A stretch of DNA of 30,710 nucleotides from CAUZEO01 sp963578625 (GTDB taxonomy: Bacteria > Verrucomicrobiota > Kiritimatiellia > SLOV01). The position numbers and the translations under genes were made by a program. Position 1 is the stretch's first letter, and each line of letters starts with the position of its first letter. Under the pieces are notes generated by a model. The model was not told the DNA's origin, did not search any database, and saw only the letters and a program-made list of their open reading frames with translations. Where the stretch lies: the NCBI GenBank assembly GCA_963578625.1, contig CAUZEO010000021.1, positions 1 through 30,710 of the forward strand, given 5' to 3'. Positions 18,201 to 24,484 of this stretch are shown piece after piece.

Positions 18201-18576
18201 ACCCGGAGCCACCGTGCGGCAGGCCGCGCTTGTACTTCACGCATCCCAGGAGGCAGCCGGCGGAAACCAACTCGTGAAGGGATACCCGGCACTGCAGCCC
18301 TGGACGGATGGGAAGACCTGGTGGAAGAACTGGGGAAGCGGGGGCACTGATCCGGGGTATGTCGACGGAACTCCCGCCTGCAGCGAGACCGTCGGAACAG
18401 TCGGCAACACTCACTTTGTCCTCGACCCCGCGGTCGTCCAGGGATGGCTTGACCAGCCCGGCACCAACCACGGACTCCTCCTCAAGAACATGCAGGACGA
18501 CTCCGGCTTCCACTGGTGGGCTCACGGCGACAAGGAAGAACATCCGCCGAAACTCGTGATCGGGTATAATCTCTAG
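15220..18576 (+). CDS. Paralogue E: secreted glycoside-hydrolase-like protein with DNRLRE/CBM96 module
   Basis: 1118 residues. ATG follows GGGAG with a six-base spacer. Signal peptide with VFA|Q at 24/25. Closest to A: both share the linker pattern LPDSAA...GGMSP...IGTPIA and the start of the module (HVLTLQNG), whereas B and C have different linkers. Conserved central motifs are NYERGGYY, LYDDW (Asp for Glu at the first acidic position, second Asp kept), FYVNQPSGAFADFGY, IEGGSWD and DMMCDEFIHQC. The C-terminal module has LIRFNLEGRLPPGATV, WTDGKTWWKNWG and PPKLVIGY. It ends with tandem stops TAG TAA. It is separated from D by a 235-bp spacer carrying a palindromic element, so it may have its own promoter; it is the last gene of the array. 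Confidence 0.8.
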   Translation: MGTEIRIAALWLWLGLGCGSLVFAQGVDVDGGTRLEDASEPLRLFQNRGPREIVPPAPDPSEQPTYADPQGRLEILIDRKHGYLKSLRFPKLFEEADARSIDRYIVLDGVSSSELDDEVTRFEDLTDADRPHIVVECLNRQSGIAVRKIYQIDAAHHEVIKRVEIDSPSEKILNIVSVTVLSDEARAGGYYYQYIGHTGNRYCTFPTAAIPESFFVNGRNMQSGLCTVTRPDIDFTYGEVQLTINDVPEYMSVPADDYPNTGWIEAMVTREGWQLPRGNWLQLGPGKGLQTKSWLYSATRGTHLMWHAKYHKRYFSPAFAPERRLDRGIDCAFDTSFLWPHAAVKYKDGALELIEGDLEQYLAGENKRWENEPIHYTGPAGEPLWPQHLALFDAIYAGFETLDLDPRAWATCGLAETMYTMGDFLADHMWLAPNSRAAAKDMMKVSMEEYFGFVRALQLRWPRFKLFNYERGGYYAHTDTIQEHPEFAFRTVYRGDTGVVDHYSPIWKFYWAQMTDKYLELQKEGVSLYDDWAVPGAAVAKLPDGKTIYQSYESCLVAMKKMARTLRDAGGFFYVNQPSGAFADFGYIEGGSWDTDTQVEWRYWADRLQLYKLHEFRPNTVVALDMMCDEFIHQCLLYNFVPGIRNRVGVATAQSWAPRELVRVRWNLREASMAPVPLRPVPWETPGSPLETSVMTLPGTVYLAAYNHVTNDHTADLTVDLHPVIDRKPHAIWRVDVTKGPWAGLVTPQGTEPHVPIGDGSAARVGYKYEVAETEFTPYHAAVWDDLRLKLTAVEISRRQSTYFFLATVPAVVRSVEGREVLWPVSSQPHIRITHHTDGALLVQSDYTEVILALSPDWLTEDAGIEAQDKKTGWPTVTVLPGTWRLMPDGRLLYESRSPDPLPDSAALPGGGMSPIAIGTPIARLEKLGSEHVLTLQNGIDGYDGQSNDQINTGQWGNEGNLVPGADGIFIYGNGEAKRYSRLLIRFNLEGRLPPGATVRQAALVLHASQEAAGGNQLVKGYPALQPWTDGKTWWKNWGSGGTDPGYVDGTPACSETVGTVGNTHFVLDPAVVQGWLDQPGTNHGLLLKNMQDDSGFHWWAHGDKEEHPPKLVIGYNL

Positions 18577-18619
18577 TAACAGCTTTACGAGCGGAATGCT
18601 GTCGCGCCGGTACGCTGCT

Positions 18620-18685
18620 GTTCATGATCAAACCATTCTCCGTACGGCGGTCCCCGCCGTTCCCGAGAATGAATTGATCATGAAC
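18620..18685. terminator. Long hairpin between convergent genes, probable bidirectional terminator
   Basis: Outer arms 18620-18640 and 18665-18685 pair at 19 of 21 positions. An inner hairpin ACGGCGG-TCC-CCGCCGT (18644-18660) sits in the centre. It lies 44 bases after the stop of paralogue E and 3 bases from the stop of the opposite-strand RraA-like gene. There is no T-tract on either side, so termination is inferred from structure and position only. Confidence 0.6.
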
Positions 18686-18688
18686 TGA

Positions 18689-19381
18689 CTAATGCGGGAC
18701 GAACCGTCGTTTCATCTCTTCCATGCTGAATTCGTCGCTGTCCAGGAATTTGAAGTATTCCTGCTCCACCCGAACGACTTCCTCCGCCTGTTTTAACACC
18801 GGCTCAGCCAGGTCGGCGGGCAAGGTCATGAGCCCGTTGCAATCTCCATGCAGCAGATCGCCCGGCTGAATCGTCAGCCCCGCAACGGTTACAGTGATGT
18901 TGAAGTCGTAAAACACGCCCCAGCCGTGGGAGACAACCCAGCCGGCCGAAAAGATCTGGAACTCCGGCGTGCGGGCGTGGATGCCGGGCTTGTCTCGGCA
19001 ATTGCCGTCGGTGACCACTCCGACGCTCCCGAGTTTCTCCATGGTCGAGCTGAACATGTCGCCGAGGAAGCAGCAACGCGGGCGGTCGTGACCCGTATGC
19101 TGAATGACGATGACGCAGGGTTTGGGCGCCGCCTCAACCGCCTCCACAAGTTTGTCCACCCGGGATGGCCTGTTGTCGCCCGGCCGGGTTGTGTCGGCGG
19201 TGCACGTCATCGCATAGCCTACCATGGGCTGAAGATCGGGGAACTGGCAGGCCAATTCGCTCGTTGCATACCCCGTGGTCTGGTCTCGCACTTTGAAATG
19301 CTCGAGCGCGTTACTGATGGTGGCACTGTCGTAGGACCGGAGGCGTTGAACAACTTCAGGCGAAAGTAACTTTTTAGACAT
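18689..19381 (-). CDS. RraA-like protein, probable class II 2-oxoacid (HMG/CHA-type) aldolase
   Basis: 230 residues from the ATG at 19381. A longer in-frame start at 19480 would run into the divergent neighbour and adds a basic, non-family N-terminus, so I rejected it. The protein fits the RraA/HMG-CHA aldolase family. GDMFSS (D108) and TDGNCRD (R129, D130) form the D-x20-R-D metal/substrate signature of the divalent-metal aldolases that cleave 4-hydroxy-4-methyl-2-oxoglutarate or 4-carboxy-4-hydroxy-2-oxoadipate to pyruvate plus an oxoacid. HGDCNGLMTLP is the family's usual C-terminal strand motif. A role as RNase E inhibitor is unlikely given the aldolase signature. It is divergent from a sugar isomerase/epimerase gene with a 90-bp shared promoter region, which suggests joint control and a role in sugar-acid breakdown. 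Substrate unknown. Confidence 0.82.
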   Translation of the reverse strand: MSKKLLSPEVVQRLRSYDSATISNALEHFKVRDQTTGYATSELACQFPDLQPMVGYAMTCTADTTRPGDNRPSRVDKLVEAVEAAPKPCVIVIQHTGHDRPRCCFLGDMFSSTMEKLGSVGVVTDGNCRDKPGIHARTPEFQIFSAGWVVSHGWGVFYDFNITVTVAGLTIQPGDLLHGDCNGLMTLPADLAEPVLKQAEEVVRVEQEYFKFLDSDEFSMEEMKRRFVPH

Positions 19382-19471
19382 AAACTTGTCTTTCGGGGTT
19401 CGGATGGTGATTCTCCTATCAGTAAACCGACTTGCTCGCACTTGAATTCGAAATAGTAGAGGTAAAATCCG

Positions 19472-20356
19472 ATGGACCACAAGTACTCAGTCATTCTATG
19501 CACGCTCGCTCCCGATGGCGGGAATGTCTGGAAGAACCCCCGTGAAGTGCTGGAGCCTATCGCCGAAGCCGGATACGACGGAATCGACATGGACGCCGAA
19601 CCGGACCTGATCTCCGAGAAGCAATTCAAGGAAGTAAGTGATCTTGCCCATTCGATGGGCTTGAAAGTACCGGCGATTGTTGGCGCCTGGGCTCTCTGGC
19701 ACGCGGGTGAGGAGCGCGACCTGGCATCGCCGGATCCAGCGGTAAGAGCCACCGCGGTTTCGTACGCAACGAAGTGTGTTGACCTCGCCGCGACCTTCGA
19801 GGAGCCGCCATTTTTTGAAATCGTACCCTGTCCGGCACAGAGCGAATACCCTCGGACCAAAGTGCCCTACAACACGCTGCGGGACGGGTTTCTCGACTCG
19901 ACCGAACAGATTGCCAAATATGCAAAGGAACGCGGAGTGAACATCGCCATTGAACCGGTGAATCGTTTTGAAGCCTACGCGGGATTCATGAATACCATCC
20001 CCGAAGTGATGGATGTGATCGAAAGCGTCGGCATGGATAATGTCTACGCCCTCGCGGACTTCTTTCACGTCAGCATGGAGGACGGACCGATCACCGACAC
20101 CCTCCGGTGCGCCGGCGACCGGCTGGTGCACATTCATCTCGCCGACAGCAACCGCCAATCGCCCGGCACCGGTCACATTGACTTCCTCGACGTGATCCGA
20201 ACTCTCAACGACATCGAGTTCACCGGCTACATGGCCCTCGACAGCGTCCCCTGTCTGCCCGACTGGCGGACCTTGGTAAAGGAAACGTTACCTTTCATGA
20301 AGCAGATGGAGCGCACGGTTGCACTAGGGGATAAGATTGCAGCAAAAACTAACTAA
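19472..20356 (+). CDS. Sugar phosphate isomerase/epimerase (xylose-isomerase-like TIM barrel)
   Basis: 294 residues; ATG preceded by AGAGG about ten bases upstream. Belongs to the AP-endonuclease-2/xylose-isomerase-like TIM-barrel superfamily, which includes ketose 3-epimerases and hydroxypyruvate isomerase. Metal and substrate positions visible are E161 (AIEPVNRFE), D196 (LADFFHVS) and H222 (HIHLADSNRQSPGTGHIDF); R228 is the usual phosphate/substrate-contacting Arg region. The fourth ligand at the end of the barrel, normally Glu, appears to be Asp (D257 in YMALDSVP). No signal peptide, so cytoplasmic. It is divergent from the RraA-like aldolase and likely acts in the same pathway. Epimerase versus isomerase cannot be decided from sequence alone. 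Confidence 0.8.
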   Translation: MDHKYSVILCTLAPDGGNVWKNPREVLEPIAEAGYDGIDMDAEPDLISEKQFKEVSDLAHSMGLKVPAIVGAWALWHAGEERDLASPDPAVRATAVSYATKCVDLAATFEEPPFFEIVPCPAQSEYPRTKVPYNTLRDGFLDSTEQIAKYAKERGVNIAIEPVNRFEAYAGFMNTIPEVMDVIESVGMDNVYALADFFHVSMEDGPITDTLRCAGDRLVHIHLADSNRQSPGTGHIDFLDVIRTLNDIEFTGYMALDSVPCLPDWRTLVKETLPFMKQMERTVALGDKIAAKTN

Positions 20357-20652
20357 CGAGAGATTTACATCACGACTTTTCGTGGTCGACGAATCGCGAG
20401 ACGAAGACGGGGCACGAAGACGCGGGACGATTGATTCTTGTCACTAACTTCATCGCGAGAGAATGAAGAGCCTAGTTTCGGGTAATCGCTTTCTGTTTGC
20501 GGGAGCTTTTGGAGTGCGCCGGGGCGTGCTCCGCGCTGAGCCAAAGCGGTGTCGCCGCGTCGCTCTGCCACCGCACTCCATATTGTTCGTCCCACCAAGC
20601 TCAAATATTGGGGAGCTTTTGAGGGGGCCGCAAAGTTACGGAATAGTCATAT
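20357..20652. other. Gene-free spacer between convergent genes
   Basis: No coding region is seen. A weak hairpin CACGA-CTTT-TCGTG (20371-20384) follows the epimerase gene at 14 bases and could help end its transcript. The rest is taken up by a GC-rich palindromic repeat (20501-20621). The cytochrome P450 gene ends at 20653 on the other strand. Confidence 0.55.
20501..20621. repeat. Palindromic element flanked by 11-bp direct repeats
   Basis: GGGAGCTTTTG occurs at 20501-20511 and again at 20611-20621. Between them lies an element with inverted ends, TTGGAGTGCG (20509-20518, overlapping the first direct repeat) and CGCACTCCAT (20572-20581). Its interior, with GCCAAAGCGG and CGTCGCTCTGCC, resembles the repeat at 1760-1817. 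The layout resembles a small non-autonomous mobile element with a target-site duplication, though the direct repeats do not abut the inverted ends exactly. Confidence 0.5.
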
Positions 20653-21921
20653 CTAAGCACCATTTGGGCTTGTCGCCGATTTCCCCTTGTCGAATTCCAA
20701 CGGCAGCGCCTTAAGTCCCCGAAAAAAATTGTTGGGACCGAACTCCACCACGGCCCCCTGGGTGATGCGCAAGCCCGGCAGGCGTCGGAGAAGCTCCGGG
20801 ATCGCGATTTGCGCTTCGAGCCGTGCCAGGGCAGCCCCCGGGCAGAAGTGTGGTCCGACACCAAAAGCCACATGCCGGTTGTCTGTGCGGTCAATCTTGA
20901 ATACGTCAGGTTCCTCAAACCGGTCGGGGTCCCGATTCGCTGCACCGAGGACGACCTGGACGAAATCACCTTTGTGGATCGTCTGCCCGCGAAGTTCGAT
21001 GTCTTCCGCGGCAATGCGGTGGGCGCGTTGGGTCGGCGCGTCAAAACGCAGCATCTCCTCCACCGCGTTGACGGCTTGTAAGGGATTTTCCGCGAGGCGA
21101 CGCGCCTCACCGGGGTGCCGCAGCAGTGCATTCATTCCGTTCCCAATGAGGTTCGTCGTTGTTTCATGACCGCCGATCATAAAGGTGACGCAGGTGGAGA
21201 ATAATTGGGCCTCGGAGAGGCGTGTGCCCTCTTCTTCCGCGTTGGCCAGGCGCGATAGAAGATCATCGCGAGGACTCTTCCGCCGGTCCGCAATGAGACC
21301 ACTCAGCCACTCCCGCGCCTCCAGGAGTGCTACCTGACTTTTTAAGACCGTGTCCGGATTCGGGGAGCCCGTCCCGTGGAACGCCGCGATCTCATCGGAC
21401 CAGGCCTTGAACCGCGGACGGTCCTCCCGGGGAAATCCGAAGAGGTCCGCAATCACGATTCCAGGAAGAGGGGCGCCGAAATAGGCAATCAGATCGATCT
21501 TTCCATTGGGAAGCGCGGCATCGATAAGATTCGAAACGATTTTCTCGATCCGAGGCCTCATTTTTTCAATGACTCCCGGCGTAAAAGTCTTCGCGGTAAT
21601 GGCCCTCACGCGGGTGTGCTCCGGCGGATCGAGTCGCACCTGGCCGCAGGAGAAATGCTCGTAGAGGGGGCGCACTCTTTCCAGGCTCTCCCGGGGAAGC
21701 TGGTCGAGGTAGCGCGTAATGGTTCCCTTGCTGGAGAATAGGCGAAAGTCCCGCAGTACTTTCGCCGAGTCGTCGTATCGCGTAATCAGCCAGCTCTGCC
21801 ACGCCTCTGACCAGAATACCGGCTCGGCCTGGCGGAGATCACGATACGTGGCATAGGGGTTCTGAATAAATGCCGGTGCAATGAGTTGCTCGTCCGCGGT
21901 ATTGTTCGAAGAAATCGTCAT
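20653..21921 (-). CDS. Cytochrome P450 (bacterial soluble class I type)
   Basis: 422 residues, the normal length for soluble bacterial P450s, and no membrane anchor. All diagnostic motifs are present: I-helix oxygen-activation motif GGHETTT (250-256), ExxR salt bridge E289-x-x-R292 (EEMLRF), and the heme-binding loop FGVGPHFCPGA with the thiolate Cys at 360. HRIAAEDIELRG is the typical K-helix/beta region of CYP107-like enzymes. It probably hydroxylates or O-demethylates a small molecule using electrons from a ferredoxin, but no ferredoxin or ferredoxin reductase gene lies nearby, so the redox partner must be elsewhere. It is transcribed on the opposite strand to its neighbours and shares a 190-bp upstream region with the Ldh-family gene. 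Substrate unknown; demethylation of a methylated sugar is one speculative possibility. Confidence 0.9.
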   Translation of the reverse strand: MTISSNNTADEQLIAPAFIQNPYATYRDLRQAEPVFWSEAWQSWLITRYDDSAKVLRDFRLFSSKGTITRYLDQLPRESLERVRPLYEHFSCGQVRLDPPEHTRVRAITAKTFTPGVIEKMRPRIEKIVSNLIDAALPNGKIDLIAYFGAPLPGIVIADLFGFPREDRPRFKAWSDEIAAFHGTGSPNPDTVLKSQVALLEAREWLSGLIADRRKSPRDDLLSRLANAEEEGTRLSEAQLFSTCVTFMIGGHETTTNLIGNGMNALLRHPGEARRLAENPLQAVNAVEEMLRFDAPTQRAHRIAAEDIELRGQTIHKGDFVQVVLGAANRDPDRFEEPDVFKIDRTDNRHVAFGVGPHFCPGAALARLEAQIAIPELLRRLPGLRITQGAVVEFGPNNFFRGLKALPLEFDKGKSATSPNGA

Positions 21922-22111
21922 CAGAATGAGTTATTCGTCCACAAAATGTTTCAGAATTGTACTGGGAGGACAAGCGTCATTGTGCGATGGGAAGGGGTGG
22001 CTTCAATAGCGATCAACTGCTATAGTCCGCTCCAATATCGGTCCAACCGAGCAAGCTTGGCGGTGGTGCCGGGAAACACGTACTGCCGACCGGGAAAAGG
22101 GGAGCGAAATC

Positions 22112-23158
22112 GTGGTAACGAAAGAAGAAAAAGAATTGTCGGCGCTGGTCGCGCGGATTCTTCTCGCGGCGGGCGCCGATGAACAGAATGCGCGGGCAGT
22201 TGCGGAGCACCTTGTTTTGGCCAACCTCAGCGGGGTGGACACTCACGGGATCTGGCATGTCGGGGGATACCTGAAAGCGGTGGACGCCGGCGAAATCCTG
22301 CCGATCGCAAAGCCCGGGATCATCAAGGAGACGCCCACCAGCGCGCTCATTTCGGGGAACTGGACATTCGGGCAGGTCGCCGCAAACTACGCGATAGGTG
22401 TGGCAATCGAAAAAGCCGCGGAACAGAATATTGCGGTGGTCGGGCTGTTGCAGACCCACCATATCGGCCGCCTGGGCCACTTCGTGGAGGTCGCCGCCGA
22501 AGCGGGAATGATCGCCATGGTCTGGACCGGAGGCTACAGCGAGGAAGAGCCTGCGACGGTGCCGTACGGCGGAAGCGTCCGGGTGCTTCACACGAACCCT
22601 GTCGCCATGGCCTTCCCGTCGGACGAGGAGTCTTCCATGATGTTCGATTTCGCCACCACGACTGCGTCCGGCGTTAAGGTGGTCAACGCCTTCAGAAAGA
22701 AGGAGGCTGTGCCGCCCGGATGGATTGTCGACAAAGACGGGAGTCCGACTACGAATCCTGCCGATTTTTTCGACGGGGGCGGGCACGTTCCGTTTGGCGG
22801 ACACAAAGGCTATGCCATGATGATGGCGGGAGAGTATCTCGGCCGCATCCTCACGGGGGCGAATGATTTCGTTGAGAAGGGCCGCGCCGGGGCCATCAAT
22901 CGTCACCAGGGCGTGACCATGACGGTCATGAAAGCCGATCTGTTCCGGCCGCTTGAAGACTTCACCAGGGAAGCGGACGAGATGGAGCGCCGGGTCCGCG
23001 CTATCCCGCCGGCGCCCGGCTTCGACGAGGTCCTCGCGCCAGGTGATCTGGAGGATCGGACTAGGACAACCCGGCGACGGGACGGGATTCCCATTGAGGA
23101 TGAAGTCTGGGAGTCTTTGCTGGAGGCGGCCGCATCGGTGGAGGTCGAGGTAAATTGA
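22112..23158 (+). CDS. Ldh-family NAD(P)-dependent oxidoreductase (malate/L-sulfolactate/diketogulonate reductase type)
   Basis: 348 residues. The start is GTG, fixed by AAAGGGGAG seven bases upstream. The fold family is the non-Rossmann malate/L-lactate dehydrogenase type, including 2,3-diketo-L-gulonate reductase, sulfolactate and ureidoglycolate dehydrogenases. Signatures are GVDTHGIWHV (residues 41-50, substrate-binding D-x-H-G), THHIGRLGHF with the catalytic His near 116, LHTNPVAMAFPS, MFDFATT and FGGHKGYAMMM, all typical of the family's NAD(P)-binding and active-site segments. It likely interconverts a 2-oxoacid and a 2-hydroxyacid in the cytoplasm. The next gene starts 61 bases downstream on the same strand. 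The TATAGT at 22021-22026 could be a -10 element but no good -35 is visible. Exact substrate cannot be read from the sequence. Confidence 0.85.
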   Translation: MVTKEEKELSALVARILLAAGADEQNARAVAEHLVLANLSGVDTHGIWHVGGYLKAVDAGEILPIAKPGIIKETPTSALISGNWTFGQVAANYAIGVAIEKAAEQNIAVVGLLQTHHIGRLGHFVEVAAEAGMIAMVWTGGYSEEEPATVPYGGSVRVLHTNPVAMAFPSDEESSMMFDFATTTASGVKVVNAFRKKEAVPPGWIVDKDGSPTTNPADFFDGGGHVPFGGHKGYAMMMAGEYLGRILTGANDFVEKGRAGAINRHQGVTMTVMKADLFRPLEDFTREADEMERRVRAIPPAPGFDEVLAPGDLEDRTRTTRRRDGIPIEDEVWESLLEAAASVEVEVN

Positions 23159-23194
23159 TTTCGGATGTCGAATTTTCGATTTCGAATTTCGGAT
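23158..23194. repeat. AT-rich intergenic repeat TCGGAT-TCGAATTT type
   Basis: The short spacer is built from degenerate repeats of TTTCGGAT and TCGAATTT. TCGGATGTCGAATTTTCGAT (23161-23180) matches 18 of 20 positions of 8913-8932 in the B-C spacer, so this is a dispersed intergenic repeat. Confidence 0.6.
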
Positions 23195-23219
23195 CATATG
23201 CGGAAAGGCGGGAGCGAAC

Positions 23220-24074
23220 ATGAAAAGTCGAAATCTGGATGAACATGTCGCGGATCTGGAGCGTGATGGCTACACCATCATTCCAGAAGTTATGTCCGCG
23301 GCCGAAATTGACGCGACCCGGCGGGCCATTGACGAGACCTTGGCTCTCGAAGAGGAACTCGGCCGCGCGCTGGGTACCCAGTCGGACGATCTGCGGATGG
23401 TATTCGAGGCCCACGGCAAACACCCTCACTTCTTCGGCCTGGCGCTGCGCTGCCCGGAACCCCTTCAGGTTTCGCGCCGAATTCTGGGGGACGACATGGT
23501 CTGCTATAACCTGACACTCCGGGTACCAATGCCTTCGGGCGGGAAAGACACTGCCAAGTACGGCGGGCATCTGCACGTCGACTGGGACCGGTATACGGTG
23601 GAGCCTTTCGCCGGTGGGATGCACTACCCGATGGGGATTCAGTCTGCCTGGTGTGTCTCTGCGTTCACGGAGTCCAGTGGCGCGACCATGATCTGGCCCG
23701 GTTCGCAGATGTCCGGTGAGGCGCCTTATGCGGATTCGACCACCGTGCCGACGGGCCATGTCATCGCGGAAGCGCCCGCCGGGTCCGTTGTTCTCTGGGA
23801 TTCCGCGCTGTGGCACACGGGCGGAACCAACACCGGCGAGGCCCCTCGCTACACCGTGATTGCCTACTTTCAACGTGCCTGGATTAAGGGCGTCAACGAC
23901 GCCACGCGCCGCGTGTCTCCCGCGGCCCGTGAACGAATGACAAAGGAAGAGCGGTGCTTGTACGGGATGGAAGCGGTTGTTCCACCCAACAGCCATATCC
24001 GGGCCATGACCCCATCCCAACTCGCGGCACTGACTCATGACGAAAAAGTCGTGATGGGCTTTGCGGAGTATTAA
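23220..24074 (+). CDS. Phytanoyl-CoA dioxygenase (PhyH) family Fe(II)/2-oxoglutarate oxygenase
   Basis: 284 residues; ATG preceded by GGCGGGAG five bases upstream. The PhyH family's double-stranded beta-helix is recognisable: the facial triad is H119-x-D121 (GHLHVDWDR) and H199 (LWHTGGTN), and R210 (GEAPRYTV) fits the residue that binds the 2-oxoglutarate carboxylate. The N-terminal segment LERDGYTIIPEVMSAAEI is the usual family opening. Such enzymes hydroxylate an unactivated C-H or remove O- or N-linked groups; bacterial members of this length act on many small metabolites, so the substrate is open. It follows the Ldh-family gene by 61 bases and is probably co-transcribed with it. Confidence 0.88.
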   Translation: MKSRNLDEHVADLERDGYTIIPEVMSAAEIDATRRAIDETLALEEELGRALGTQSDDLRMVFEAHGKHPHFFGLALRCPEPLQVSRRILGDDMVCYNLTLRVPMPSGGKDTAKYGGHLHVDWDRYTVEPFAGGMHYPMGIQSAWCVSAFTESSGATMIWPGSQMSGEAPYADSTTVPTGHVIAEAPAGSVVLWDSALWHTGGTNTGEAPRYTVIAYFQRAWIKGVNDATRRVSPAARERMTKEERCLYGMEAVVPPNSHIRAMTPSQLAALTHDEKVVMGFAEY

Positions 24075-24134
24075 CACTCCCACCGAGCAACGCCATCTCC
24101 GAGTTTGCTCGGGGGAGCGCCTGATTTTGCACTA
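24075..24134. repeat. Palindromic repeat after the PhyH gene
   Basis: CGCCATCTCCGAGTTTGCTC (24091-24110) matches the outer part of the long inverted repeat at 14985-15004 at 18 of 20 positions. The following part, through GGAGCG..TGATTTTGCACTA, matches 25931-25967. CCGAG-TTTG-CTCGG forms a small hairpin. This copy links the two repeat groups into one family. Confidence 0.65.
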
Positions 24135-24310
24135 CAGACTGAAAAGAGAAACCCAGAGCCCGAAAAGGAGCGAGCCAGGTTCGAGAACGAACTACAACCC
24201 CCGCGAAGTCGAAAAGCTCCCCACCGGCCCCGCGCCCGTGGAGGCGAGGTTTGAGAACTGCAGCGGTCGGTGGCGGTGTTTTCAAATGGCTCGTAGTTTC
24301 CAAGCCCTCT

Positions 24311-24335
24311 CCCCACCGGCGCGGAGCCGGTGGGG
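24311..24335 (+). terminator. Perfect 10-bp hairpin
   Basis: CCCCACCGGC-GCGGA-GCCGGTGGGG is a perfect, very GC-rich stem with a 5-base loop, followed by TTATC. It lies about 235 bases after the PhyH gene and 150 bases before the PHP gene. It is strong enough to stop transcription, but the T-tract is minimal. The remainder of 24135-24484 shows no gene. Confidence 0.5.
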
Positions 24336-24484
24336 TTATCGTGCGGGGGGAATCTGCGTTGTGCGCGCCCCAATGCTTGACTCATCCGTTCTAAACTGCG
24401 CATTCTCTCCGCCATGAAGTCGTTCCTCCAAGCTTCTTCCAACCTGCGAGTACCCGAACGACCTGAAAAGAAATTTCCTGCAAG

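Noticed and set aside
18689..19381. Annotation as RNase E regulator or menaquinone methyltransferase
   Set aside because: The D-x20-R-D signature and catabolic neighbours fit the divalent-metal aldolase branch better.
19382..19480. Longer N-terminus for the RraA-like protein
   Set aside because: It would overlap the divergent epimerase start, is not family-like, and ATG 19381 gives the normal length.
24376..24404. TTGACT sequence as -35 promoter for the PHP gene
   Set aside because: No acceptable -10 hexamer at 16-18 bases; too weak to list.
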